8,403 bases of DNA from NCBI GenBank assembly GCA_022013395.1, contig JAKLQL010000014.1:1-8403 (forward strand), read 5' to 3'. A program made the position numbers and the translations under genes. The notes beneath the pieces were generated by a model. That model saw only the letters and a list, made by a program, of their open reading frames with translations, did not search any database and was not told where the DNA came from. The DNA is from Acetobacterium sp. (lineage in GTDB: Bacteria; Bacillota; Clostridia; Eubacteriales; Eubacteriaceae). Position 1 is the first letter of the stretch; each line of letters begins with the position of its first letter. Below, piece by piece: positions 1 to 7,003 of the stretch.

Positions 1-2059
1 CAGGTTTGATGTGCGGCGCACCAAGTACGCCCTCATGAAGAAAATAACCCTTAGTGTCTTTTTCAAGTAAATAAGTCAGAATATCACCAATTTCTTTTTC
101 ACTGTAACCGAGATTATAAAGGGCCATTTCCATAACCGGATTGACAATCTCCATGGACCCACCACCAATTAGTTTTTTAAACACAACGTGATTGTAAAAA
201 GGTTCCACTGATGTTGCGCCACAATCCATAGCAAATGAAATCGTTCCTGTTGGTGCAATAACCGATACTTGGGCATTCCGATAACCATACGTTTCCCCGG
301 CTTCTTCAGCCAATTTCCAGGCGTTTTTCAATTGATTACTGACATCTTTGAAGCCCATTTTTTGAAGCAGCTTATGGTTAATTTTAATCGGTTCATAATG
401 AAGTGCTTCATACGCATCCGTTCGCGCTCCAGCGACCCGACTGTGGTTACGGATAACGCGTTTCATATAGGGTTCATTGATTTGATATTTAGGAAATGCC
501 CCGATTTTGCCCGCCATCAATCCCGACACATAATAAGATGTTCCGGTCATGATCCCGGTAATACCGGCGATCAGATTGCGGCTTTCAGCCGAATCGTAGG
601 GATAACCGAGTGCCAGCAGCAGCGAGGCGGCATTGGCGATGCCAAGTCCGGTGGTTCTGAAAAGATAACTTTTTCTGGCCACGTCCTTGGTAGGAAATTG
701 GCCATGATAAATCGATCCTTCCAGGGCACATTGAATGAGTCCCACCAGATGGATGTATTGATCTAAATCAAAACTGTTATCTTCCTGGTTGTAAAATTTA
801 AAAATATTAATTGACGCCAGGTTGCAGGCCGTGTCGTCTAAAAATGCATATTCCGAACAAGGGTTGGTGGCATTGATCCGATTTACTTTTTCATTGACAT
901 TGCCATTTTCTCCGCCGGGGCAAGTATGCCAAGCATTAAAAATATCGTCAAATTGAATACCAGGATCGGCACATTCCCAGGTTGCCTGATTGAGATGGTT
1001 CCACAATTCCTGAACTGGTACTTCGCGATCCACCTTGTTGTCAACTCGACCTTTTAACTTAATTTTATGATCCGGCTCGTGCTTTAAATTTAATACGGCC
1101 TGCATAAATTCAGCGTTTAAGCGCACTGAGTTATTGCTGTTTTGTCCACTAACGGTTTGATAGGCTTCGCCATCCATGGAAAGATCGTATCCCATTTTTC
1201 CCAAGGCCCGAACTTTTTGTTCTTCTTTAACCTTCCAGTTGATAAAGGTATCAATTTCTGGATGATCAATATCGACGATCACCATTTTTGCCGCTCTTCG
1301 TGTTGTTCCACCCGATTTAATGGCCCCGGCATTGCGATCCAGACCCTGAAGAAAACTCATCATCCCAGATGATTGGCCCCCGCTGGTCAGACTCTCATTG
1401 ACGCCTCGGAGACTTGAAAAATTGGTACCAACTCCAGAACCGCCCTTAAAGAGTTTCGTTTCACTGACATAGTGCTCAGAGATCGAGTGATCCCCTAGCA
1501 ACCGATCCTGAATTGATAAAATGAAACAGGCACTTGCCTGGGTTCGGGTGTAACGATCTTCGGACTCCAATACTTGTCCAGTTTTTTCGTCATAATAATA
1601 TAAGTCATCCTTTGAACCGGCAATCTGATAACTGCGCATCAGACCGGTATTAAACCATTGGGGCGAGTTAGGTGCCCACATCTGCATTAAAAAAGCATAG
1701 ACCAGCTCATCATAATAGATTTGCCACTACTCATCGGTTTCGATGAGTCCTTCTTCTTTCAGAGCGTCGGTCCAAAACCCCACCAGCCGATCAGCGATTT
1801 CTCGCATGCTGTGCTCATAACCAAATTGGTTGGGAACACCCTTTCTTCTAAAATACTTTGTTGCAATAATATTACAGGCGTTCTGAGAATAATGCTCAGG
1901 AAACTCCAGGTTTTTCATTTCATAGATGGTTTCACCAGTTTGGTAGTTTTTTAGAATAACATCGACTGTTTGCCACTGAAACAGATCATAGACGGTTTTA
2001 TCGGAATTCTCTAATTGTTTTGTAAATACCCGCTTAAATAGCTGATTTAATTCGTTCAA
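1..2059 (-). CDS. nrdJ: Adenosylcobalamin-dependent (class II) ribonucleoside-diphosphate reductase, 3' end cut by window edge, interrupted by one in-frame UAG
   Basis: NrdJ makes deoxyribonucleotides from ribonucleotides without oxygen, using a cobalamin-generated thiyl radical. The visible part is 686 codons. The N-terminal piece (codons 1-110) ends in a stretch typical of the family (ADRLVGFWTDALKEEGLI). Codon 111 is UAG (1727-1729), and the same frame resumes at once with WQIYYDELVYAFLMQMWAP and the family-typical NSPQWFNTG. Further on are the redox Cys in ACFI (C178), the active-site NPCSE motif with the radical Cys at C401 and Glu403, and APTGTIS from residue 602. I found no other stop or frameshift down to base 1. 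The start is a TTG at 2057-2059: an in-frame TGA lies two codons upstream and an AGGAGG sits 9 nt before it. The nearby ATG (2064-2066) is out of frame and closes quickly. The family call is firm. Whether a full-length protein is made depends on how the UAG is read. Confidence 0.9.
1727..1729 (-). other. In-frame UAG codon inside nrdJ (possible pyrrolysine or read-through site, or nonsense mutation)
   Basis: Read on the minus strand, codons 108-113 are ACC GAT GAG TAG TGG CAA: the UAG falls between ...ETDE and WQIYYDE. Homologues as I recall them have a variable, mostly acidic or polar residue here, before the conserved Trp. UAG is one base from GAG (Glu), CAG (Gln) and AAG (Lys). Frame and conservation are intact on both sides, so this is a substitution rather than an indel. 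The first downstream in-frame ATG codons are residues 125 and 127, with no convincing Shine-Dalgarno, so efficient re-initiation looks unlikely. That the codon is there is certain; its meaning is not. Confidence 0.9.
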
Positions 2060-2068
2060 ATTTCATTT

Positions 2069-2074
2069 CCTCCT
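2069..2074 (-). promoter_or_regulatory. Ribosome binding site of nrdJ (decides the TTG start)
   Basis: A perfect AGGAGG on the minus strand lies 9 nt upstream of the TTG at 2059. It is the main reason for choosing this rare start codon. No in-frame ATG lies between it and the first family-like residues, and the upstream frame is closed by TGA. Confidence 0.75.
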
Positions 2075-2108
2075 GATTCGTAATACCTCATCTTGCGATG
2101 TATCTTTA

Positions 2109-2137
2109 ATTATAATCATATATATGGTGTTTCACAA
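2109..2137 (-). promoter_or_regulatory. Sigma-70/SigA-type promoter of nrdJ
   Basis: On the minus strand, TTGTGA (2137-2132) and a consensus TATAAT (2114-2109) are separated by exactly 17 nt. The spacer is AT-rich. Transcription would start near 2102, giving a leader of about 40 nt before the TTG. The plsY terminator lies just upstream, so nrdJ appears to be its own transcription unit. I see no NrdR-box pair or cobalamin riboswitch in the 174-bp gap, though I could only look by eye. Confidence 0.7.
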
Positions 2138-2187
2138 TGTATTTTTATGTATTTCAATCCTAGCGTCAGGACGACATCTTTGAGCAA

Positions 2188-2217
2188 ATAAAAAAGCTCA
2201 TTACAGAGCCTTTTTAT
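2188..2217 (-). terminator. Rho-independent terminator after plsY
   Basis: On the minus strand an AAAAGGCTC arm, a six-base loop (TGTAAT) and a GAGCTTTTTT arm form a short stem with one bulged base, followed by a T-rich tract. It lies about 17 nt after the plsY stop and before the nrdJ promoter, so it closes the ptb-to-plsY cluster. The A-run on the other side could give it weak function on the plus strand, but no plus-strand gene leads into it. Confidence 0.65.
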
Positions 2218-2233
2218 TAAGTAACGGTTGTGT

Positions 2234-2848
2234 CTAATTTTTCATTTTAACTTTTTGTCCAAGTTTGCTCTCTCGTCCCTGAATGATCCGACCGATATTC
2301 TTGCGATGCTGGAACAAACTAAAGAGACATAAAACAAAGGCAAAGATAACTTCGGTAATGGTACGCCCAAAGAGCAGTGCAAAAATCGGCAGCATCGTCA
2401 TCCCGACCATCGAGGTCAGGGACACCATTCGCCATATTCCTAAAACAATCATTCCAATCATAATGGCAATAATCGCGACCTGCCAATCATAGGTCAGAAA
2501 AACGCCCAGCGATGTTGCGGTACCCTTACCACCACGAAACTGTAGAAATGCTGGCCAGTTATGGCCGGCTACTACCGCAATTCCGCCGAGAATGAGAAAA
2601 ATTTCATCTAAACCTAATGCATAACGACCAATCACAATCACCAGACAACCTTTTAATGCATCCAGAAAAAAAACCGGGATGGCGACATTTTTTCCCATTA
2701 CACGTAGCACATTTGTCGTGCCCGCATTACCACTGCCATAGTTTCTGACATCTTCATTTTTTAAAAATTTTACCAGAATATATGCAAAATTCAGATTACC
2801 GACTAAATAAGCCGCTATCACAAAAACAATCCCAATAATAATAGACAT
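2234..2848 (-). CDS. plsY: Acyl-phosphate:glycerol-3-phosphate acyltransferase PlsY
   Basis: PlsY moves an acyl group from acyl-phosphate to sn-glycerol-3-phosphate, giving lysophosphatidate at the inner membrane; this is the first acylation step of bacterial phospholipid synthesis. The 204-residue length is normal. All three family motifs are seen: GSGNAGTTN (38-46), GHNWPAFLQFRGGKGTATS (95-113) and the Arg140/Ser143 region, with HRKNI near 181-185. Hydrophobic segments lie around 2-27, 56-79, 84-97, 122-138 and 150-178. The ATG at 2846-2848 has a GGGG-containing ribosome site 7 nt upstream. It is the last gene of the cluster, 20 bp after the Cys-rich gene, and ends in UAG followed by the terminator. 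Its position behind an acyl-phosphate-forming enzyme is unusual. Housekeeping function is the safe reading. Confidence 0.95.
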   Translation of the reverse strand: MSIIIGIVFVIAAYLVGNLNFAYILVKFLKNEDVRNYGSGNAGTTNVLRVMGKNVAIPVFFLDALKGCLVIVIGRYALGLDEIFLILGGIAVVAGHNWPAFLQFRGGKGTATSLGVFLTYDWQVAIIAIMIGMIVLGIWRMVSLTSMVGMTMLPIFALLFGRTITEVIFAFVLCLFSLFQHRKNIGRIIQGRESKLGQKVKMKN

Positions 2849-2868
2849 TTCACTACCCCTTTAACACA

Positions 2869-3144
2869 TTAAATTTTAGTTATTTTGAGTTGTTCAATGA
2901 GTGTTACCAGTTTTTCCAACACCCCATCGAAATTTTCTTTGCGATGGGGATAACTACAGTCACTGCAATTTTTGATGCCTCTATCAGTATAAGTAAAGTT
3001 ACCACCGCAATTCTTACCCAGTGCATATAACGGACAATAACAGAACAGACAATTAAAATCTTCTAAGTTATCAACCTGGTGACATGGAAAGTATTCACAA
3101 TCCTGATGTTGAAAAAACTTGAAATTAGAACCTTCTTTTTTCAT
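2869..3144 (-). CDS. Cysteine-rich small-domain protein (COG2158-like, probable metal binding)
   Basis: The product has 91 residues with eight cysteines at 16, 21, 32, 35, 37, 46, 60 and 63, plus His at 13, 22 and 67. The core NCLFCYCPLY, KNCGGNFTYTDRGIKNCSDC matches the cysteine-rich small-domain family I know as COG2158, whose function is not established. The pattern suggests binding of zinc or an iron-sulfur cluster. The C-terminal 25 residues look like an amphipathic helix. It has no signal peptide or membrane segment, so it should be cytoplasmic. The start lies 2 bp after the iorB stop with no strong ribosome site of its own, pointing to translational coupling. Its place after iorB suggests a role with the oxidoreductase (cluster assembly, metal supply or electron transfer), but that is inference. 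Confidence 0.85.
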   Translation of the reverse strand: MKKEGSNFKFFQHQDCEYFPCHQVDNLEDFNCLFCYCPLYALGKNCGGNFTYTDRGIKNCSDCSYPHRKENFDGVLEKLVTLIEQLKITKI

Positions 3145-3146
3145 TT

Positions 3147-3719
3147 TTATACGGCATTCATCCCTGCATGCAGGGCTTTAATATTTAGCTCTTGGAACTG
3201 TTCTTTGACATTTTCAGAAATAATTCGATCCCAATCAATATCCGTTAAACCCATTGATTTAATAATGGATCCAAGCAGAATCACATTCATTACCTTGGAA
3301 TTACCTAATTCTTCAGCCATTTTTGTCGCCGACATCACCCGCACATTAACCTTGCTCTGTATTTCATCTAAAATATTGTCCGGATAGGTAGTTGCTCCAA
3401 TAATGACAGAAAGCGGGAATATTTCGGTATCATTAACGATCATTTTTCCGGTCGGTTTTAGGTATTCGAGTGATCGGAGTCCTTCCATTTTTTCAAAGGC
3501 AACAACAATATCCGCACTACCGATTTCGATAACCGGAGACTGTACATCATCACCATAACGGACTAATGAAGAAACGGAGCCGCCACGTTGGCTCATCCCG
3601 TGAATTTCACTCATTTTGACATCAAAGCCAGCTTCCATCAAACCAGTTGTTAACAGCTTGGCCGCCAGAATGGTTCCCTGTCCACCAACGCCAACTAATA
3701 CGATATTCTTTGTTTCCAT
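3147..3719 (-). CDS. iorB: Indolepyruvate ferredoxin oxidoreductase, beta (gamma-domain) subunit
   Basis: This is the small subunit of the 2-oxoacid:ferredoxin oxidoreductase that decarboxylates aryl- (or other) pyruvates to acyl-CoA and passes electrons to ferredoxin. The 190 residues are normal for IorB and make up one POR-gamma-type domain. The nucleotide/CoA-type loop GVGGQGT is at residues 10-16 and the family signature SEIHGMSQRGGSV at 37-49. The ATG follows the iorA stop with no gap (TAG-ATG), and its GGAGGTGA ribosome site lies inside the end of iorA, so the two subunits should be made in step. The enzyme is cytoplasmic. Substrate cannot be read from sequence: aromatic pyruvates are typical, while branched or other oxoacids are possible. 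Confidence 0.93.
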   Translation of the reverse strand: METKNIVLVGVGGQGTILAAKLLTTGLMEAGFDVKMSEIHGMSQRGGSVSSLVRYGDDVQSPVIEIGSADIVVAFEKMEGLRSLEYLKPTGKMIVNDTEIFPLSVIIGATTYPDNILDEIQSKVNVRVMSATKMAEELGNSKVMNVILLGSIIKSMGLTDIDWDRIISENVKEQFQELNIKALHAGMNAV

Positions 3720-5501
3720 CTATCTCACCTCCACTTCAATGGCTTGTTTGGGACAGATTTGTGCGCAAACCCCACAACCAACGCAAGTCTCTTTAAGAAT
3801 GCCTGATTTTTTATTGGTCAAATCAAAAGCCAATGCCGGACAACCTGATTTTAAGCATTTTTTACAGCCAATACATTTTTCCACATTGACTGTGCAAACC
3901 TTTTTAAAAGCAGTTGGGAATTCCTCGTTATCCTGGGTTGAAAACTTCTTCAGGACACATGGCCAACGGGTGATAATCACAGCTGGTCCGTCAACGTTCA
4001 ACCCCCACTCAATGGCTTCTTTGACTATCTGGAGATTATTAGGATCAACCGAGATCAGGTTTTTAACGCCGCAGGCTTTAACCATCGCTTCAATATCAAT
4101 CATCGGTGCTTCATCGCCTTTTAAATCATAACCGGTACCCGGGTTTTGTTGGTGACCGGTCATCCCGGTGATGCGATTGTCTAAAATAATGGTTAGCGTG
4201 TTACTCTTATTGTAGGTCACATCCATTAAGCTGGTGATGCCTGAATGGAAAAATGTTGAGTCTCCGAGGATCGAGACAACTTTTTTTGAATGATCGCCTT
4301 TAATATCAAAGGCTTTTTGCACGCCGTGGCCAGCACTGATACTTGCACCCATACAAATCATGGCATCGGTAGCATTATACGGTGGCATCAGACCCAATGA
4401 ATAACAGCCAATATCACTGAAAATCATCAAATCCTTACGTCGTCCCAATTCGTAGAATACACCACGATGGGGACATCCGGCACACAGTGCCGGCGGACGC
4501 GGCAATACCATCTCAGGATTGGGTTGAATAATCGTTGGTTCCTGGTTTAGGAGCGCTTTTCTGACACGATCAGGGGTGAGTTCACCCATGGCTGGCAGTT
4601 TATCTTTGCCAACGCAGTCAATCCCGGCTGCCTTGATTTCTTTTTCCATAATTGGGTCATTCTCTTCAAAGATATAGACTGTCTTTTTCCCTTTGGCAAA
4701 TTCGGCAATTTTTTCCATTGGCAGCGGATAGCTGAATCCAATTTTTAAATAGGACACTGTCTTACCAAAAACTTCCTTAGCATATCGATAAGCCACACCC
4801 GATCCGATAATACCGATGTCAGCGCCATTATCTTCTATATAATTAAAGGATGAGTTATTTGAATAAACTTCCAGACGTTTGAAATTATCTGCTAATTTAA
4901 CCTGCATTCCCTTGGCAAAGGCAGGTAGTGGACAGTATTTCCGGATGTTTTTTTCATAGGGTTTATCAGCAACTTCCTGACGGTCACTGCAATCGACAAT
5001 CGATTTGGAGTGACAGACTCGCGTTGTCATTCTAAACAGTACCGGCATATCATATTCTTCGCTGACATTATAGGCTTCTTTTAGCATGTCCTTGGCTTCC
5101 TGGCTGTCAGAGGGTTCGAACATACAGACCTTTGCATGTCGGGCGTAATTTCGATTATCCTGTTCATTTTGGGATGAATGCATGCCTGGTTCATCGGCCG
5201 TAACCAGAACGGCTCCACCGTTGACGCCCAAATAGGCCAAAGTAAACAGCGGATCGGTAGCGACGTTAACCCCCACATGTTTCATGGCACATAAACTTCT
5301 GACTCCGCCAATAGCAGCGCCGGCAGCAGCTTCCAGGGCTACCTTTTCATTGGGGGCCCATTCCGATACGATTTCCTTATAAGTAGCCACGTTTTCTAAA
5401 ATCTCGGTGCTTGGTGTTCCTGGATAGGCTGTGGCAAATTTTACCCCAGCCTCCCATGCACCTCTTGCGATGGCCTCATTTCCTGTTAATAATAGCTTCA
5501 T
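3720..5501 (-). CDS. iorA: Indolepyruvate ferredoxin oxidoreductase, alpha subunit
   Basis: IorA is the catalytic large subunit, holding thiamine diphosphate and iron-sulfur clusters. With IorB it performs 2-oxoacid + CoA + oxidised ferredoxin to acyl-CoA + CO2 + reduced ferredoxin. Domains in order: an N-terminal pyrimidine-binding domain (GNEAIARGAWEAGV, TAYPGTPSTE, about 1-180), a middle domain, the CAGCPHRG motif (340-347), the ThDP/Mg-binding GDSTFFHSG (413-421) with Asn442 about 28 residues later, and a C-terminal ferredoxin domain. The cluster cysteines are 543, 546, 549, 554 and 573, 576, 579, 583. The 593-residue length is normal. The ATG at 5499-5501 lies inside the 3' end of ptb (26-bp overlap). 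A GAGGAG sits 13 nt upstream, rather far, so translational coupling to ptb is likely. It ends in UAG directly before the iorB ATG, in the same frame. Confidence 0.95.
   Translation of the reverse strand: MKLLLTGNEAIARGAWEAGVKFATAYPGTPSTEILENVATYKEIVSEWAPNEKVALEAAAGAAIGGVRSLCAMKHVGVNVATDPLFTLAYLGVNGGAVLVTADEPGMHSSQNEQDNRNYARHAKVCMFEPSDSQEAKDMLKEAYNVSEEYDMPVLFRMTTRVCHSKSIVDCSDRQEVADKPYEKNIRKYCPLPAFAKGMQVKLADNFKRLEVYSNNSSFNYIEDNGADIGIIGSGVAYRYAKEVFGKTVSYLKIGFSYPLPMEKIAEFAKGKKTVYIFEENDPIMEKEIKAAGIDCVGKDKLPAMGELTPDRVRKALLNQEPTIIQPNPEMVLPRPPALCAGCPHRGVFYELGRRKDLMIFSDIGCYSLGLMPPYNATDAMICMGASISAGHGVQKAFDIKGDHSKKVVSILGDSTFFHSGITSLMDVTYNKSNTLTIILDNRITGMTGHQQNPGTGYDLKGDEAPMIDIEAMVKACGVKNLISVDPNNLQIVKEAIEWGLNVDGPAVIITRWPCVLKKFSTQDNEEFPTAFKKVCTVNVEKCIGCKKCLKSGCPALAFDLTNKKSGILKETCVGCGVCAQICPKQAIEVEVR
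3725..3732 (-). promoter_or_regulatory. Ribosome binding site of iorB inside iorA
   Basis: GGAGGTGA on the minus strand ends 5 nt before the iorB ATG. It is embedded in the last codons of iorA (…VEVR), so iorB translation is coupled to termination at the iorA UAG. Confidence 0.75.
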
Positions 5502-6447
5502 TTCTTTGTTGATGCTCCTCTCTTATTTGTTGACAATTACCCATTCGCTGGGTTAAAAATGCCCCCAGGATAATGGAATTTAATTTATTTTCATAAGAAT
5601 CAGACCGGGATGTTAAAATAATCGGTACACAGGCACCCATCACAATCCCTCCCAATTGGGCATTCCCCAAATGGGTCATTACTTTTATGATCGCATTTCC
5701 GGTTTCAATGTTTGGCATCACAATAACATCAACGTCTCCAGCAACTTCAGAGACATAGCCTTTTACTAAAGCCGCTTTTTTTGATACCAGTAAGTCCATG
5801 GCAATGGGGCCTTCGACAATCACATCATCACCAAAATATTTATCTAGCGATAATTGTTTTAATGCTGCCGCGTCGACCGTCGCCGGCATCTTTGGATTAA
5901 CTTTTTCTTTGGCAGCGAGACAGCCAACTTTGATTGGTTGAATTTCCAAAAGTCTCGAAAATTCAACAGCATTGTGGATAATGCCTTTCTTCTTCTCCAG
6001 GTCGGGTTCAATGATCATGCCACCATCAGATAAAATTAAAAATTTATGATAGGATGTGATTCTAACCATCATAATACTGGACAAGAGTCGGCCGACCATT
6101 AAACCATCGGTTTTGTTGATGACCGCTTTCAAAAAAATAGAGGTGTCTACAAGACCCTTCATAATAAAGTCAGCCTGTCCCAGACGAACCAAGGCTACGG
6201 CCTTTTCACAGGCAGCAGTCATATCCGAAACATCAATGATTTCCATCTGACTGATATCGATGTTTTCACGTTCACTGAGATCAGTTATTTTTTTAGGGTT
6301 TCCAACCAGAATGACTTTTTCTAAATACAGTTTATTCGCAGTAGAAAGCGCTTTTAATAAATCGCTTTCCTCAGCTGCGGCGACAACCAGGGTTCCCTTC
6401 TTGCCACATTTTACAGATTCGCCAATATCACTAAAATTATCGAACAT
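5476..6447 (-). CDS. ptb: Phosphate butyryltransferase-type phosphate acyltransferase
   Basis: The family converts acyl-CoA + Pi to acyl-phosphate + CoA, normally paired with an acyl kinase to make ATP. The 323-residue product matches Ptb along its length: ADFIMKGLVDTSIFLKAV (92-109), SDGGMIIEPDLEKKK (140-154), EGPIAMDLLVS (212-222), AGDVDVIVMPNIETGN (236-251) and GAcVPIILTSRSDSYENKL (271-289). I chose the ATG at 6445-6447 because a TGAGGT ribosome site lies 5 nt upstream and the family alignment begins there. A longer reading from 6510 would add 21 atypical residues and run over the likely promoter. It heads the cluster and overlaps iorA by 26 bp. Acyl chain preference is unknown, and phosphate acetyltransferase activity cannot be excluded. 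No butyrate- or acetate-kinase gene is in the window. Confidence 0.9.
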   Translation of the reverse strand: MFDNFSDIGESVKCGKKGTLVVAAAEESDLLKALSTANKLYLEKVILVGNPKKITDLSERENIDISQMEIIDVSDMTAACEKAVALVRLGQADFIMKGLVDTSIFLKAVINKTDGLMVGRLLSSIMMVRITSYHKFLILSDGGMIIEPDLEKKKGIIHNAVEFSRLLEIQPIKVGCLAAKEKVNPKMPATVDAAALKQLSLDKYFGDDVIVEGPIAMDLLVSKKAALVKGYVSEVAGDVDVIVMPNIETGNAIIKVMTHLGNAQLGGIVMGACVPIILTSRSDSYENKLNSIILGAFLTQRMGNCQQIREEHQQRNEAIINRK

Positions 6448-6474
6448 GTTAACCTCATTTTTTTCATATGAAAC

Positions 6475-6480
6475 ATTATA
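6475..6480 (-). promoter_or_regulatory. Candidate -10 box of the ptb-ior-plsY cluster
   Basis: A consensus TATAAT on the minus strand lies 27 nt before the ptb ATG, which would give a leader of about 20 nt. The region upstream is AT-rich, but the -35 at 17 nt spacing (TTTATT) is poor, so the promoter may be weak or activator-dependent. The gap between the membrane-protein gene and ptb is about 108 bp, enough for a promoter and one regulator site. Confidence 0.45.
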
Positions 6481-6527
6481 CACCAATTTAAACGCATAAT
6501 AAAGAAACAAATTTTGTTGTGTTTAAA

Positions 6528-6556
6528 ATTGTTGATATGCTGATTAAGCCAACAAT
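6528..6556 (-). terminator. Possible weak terminator after the PsiE-family gene
   Basis: On the minus strand a 7-bp stem, ATTGTTG (6556-6550) and CAACAAT (6534-6528), encloses a 15-base loop and is followed by TTTTAAAC. The upper arm touches the TGA stop. The stem is AT-rich and the U-run short, so it may terminate only partially or be chance. Confidence 0.3.
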
Positions 6557-6984
6557 CATTTGCTGCTTGACTGATCACTGTCCGAAGTGCGCATCGGAGA
6601 AAAAGGTTCATCAGGAGTACATACCAATAAATACCGATAAACTAGAAATAACACTGCAATAGCAATAACCCCTAAAAGATTCTCTAAAGCGGTTGTATGT
6701 TCAACAACCAATTGCCTGGATATGGCAAATAGCAGGACTTCAACAACGGATCCGGGGGTTTGTTTTATAATCATTTTAAGGAATTCCAAACCGATAATGA
6801 TATTAAAGGCAGCACCTAGAAATGTGCTGAACCCTTCCAGATCATTGGGGTGATTTGCAAAATTAATAAGTTGGCCGATCAACACCGCCATGGAAATAAT
6901 AGCAGCACCGATGATCATAATTGAAATGATAATTTCTAATGTTTGCACAAAACTCATAAACTTAGCTTTTATTTTCCCTTTCAT
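6556..6984 (-). CDS. PsiE-family small integral membrane protein
   Basis: The product has 142 residues and about four membrane segments, roughly 16-40, 52-73, 80-93 and 99-121. The loop composition and the GLEFLKMIIK segment (65-74) after the second helix resemble the phosphate-starvation-inducible PsiE family, whose biochemical role is unknown. The C-terminal 20 residues are polar and Ser-rich (SDSDQSSSK) and probably cytoplasmic. The ATG at 6982-6984 is fixed by a GGAGG 9 nt upstream. It lies between citrate synthase and ptb, separated from the former by a strong hairpin, so it may be transcribed alone or by read-through. I see no Pho box. The family assignment is from recall of pattern and is moderately sure. 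Confidence 0.75.
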   Translation of the reverse strand: MKGKIKAKFMSFVQTLEIIISIMIIGAAIISMAVLIGQLINFANHPNDLEGFSTFLGAAFNIIIGLEFLKMIIKQTPGSVVEVLLFAISRQLVVEHTTALENLLGVIAIAVLFLVYRYLLVCTPDEPFSPMRTSDSDQSSSK

Positions 6985-6993
6985 GCTCAGTTT

Positions 6994-6998
6994 CCTCC
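6994..6998 (-). promoter_or_regulatory. Ribosome binding site of the PsiE-family gene
   Basis: GGAGG on the minus strand lies 9 nt before the ATG at 6984 and just after the U-run of the upstream hairpin, so only a few bases separate a terminator from a translation start. Confidence 0.6.
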
Positions 6999-7003
6999 CA
7001 TAA

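Noticed and set aside
1679..1729. A frameshift, or a naturally split NrdJ with re-initiation after the stop
   Set aside because: The reading frame is the same on both sides, so there is no indel. The ATG codons at 1685-1687 and 1679-1681 lack a Shine-Dalgarno and would lose conserved residues.
1721..2059. A separate 110-residue protein ending at 1727
   Set aside because: It is the N-terminal part of NrdJ, and the frame continues with family sequence right after the UAG, so it is not an independent gene.
2064..2066. ATG start for nrdJ just after AGGAGG
   Set aside because: It is only 2 nt from AGGAGG and in a different frame that closes after about ten codons; the TTG at 2057-2059 is in the NrdJ frame.
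269..4131. Plus-strand open frames of 69-171 residues (for example 269-766, 3616-4131)
   Set aside because: They lie opposite well-conserved minus-strand genes, have no family resemblance and no convincing ribosome sites, so they are shadows of the real genes.
6448..6510. Longer ptb start at 6510
   Set aside because: The extra 21 residues are unlike the family, overlap the TATAAT candidate, and lack the good ribosome site that the 6447 start has.
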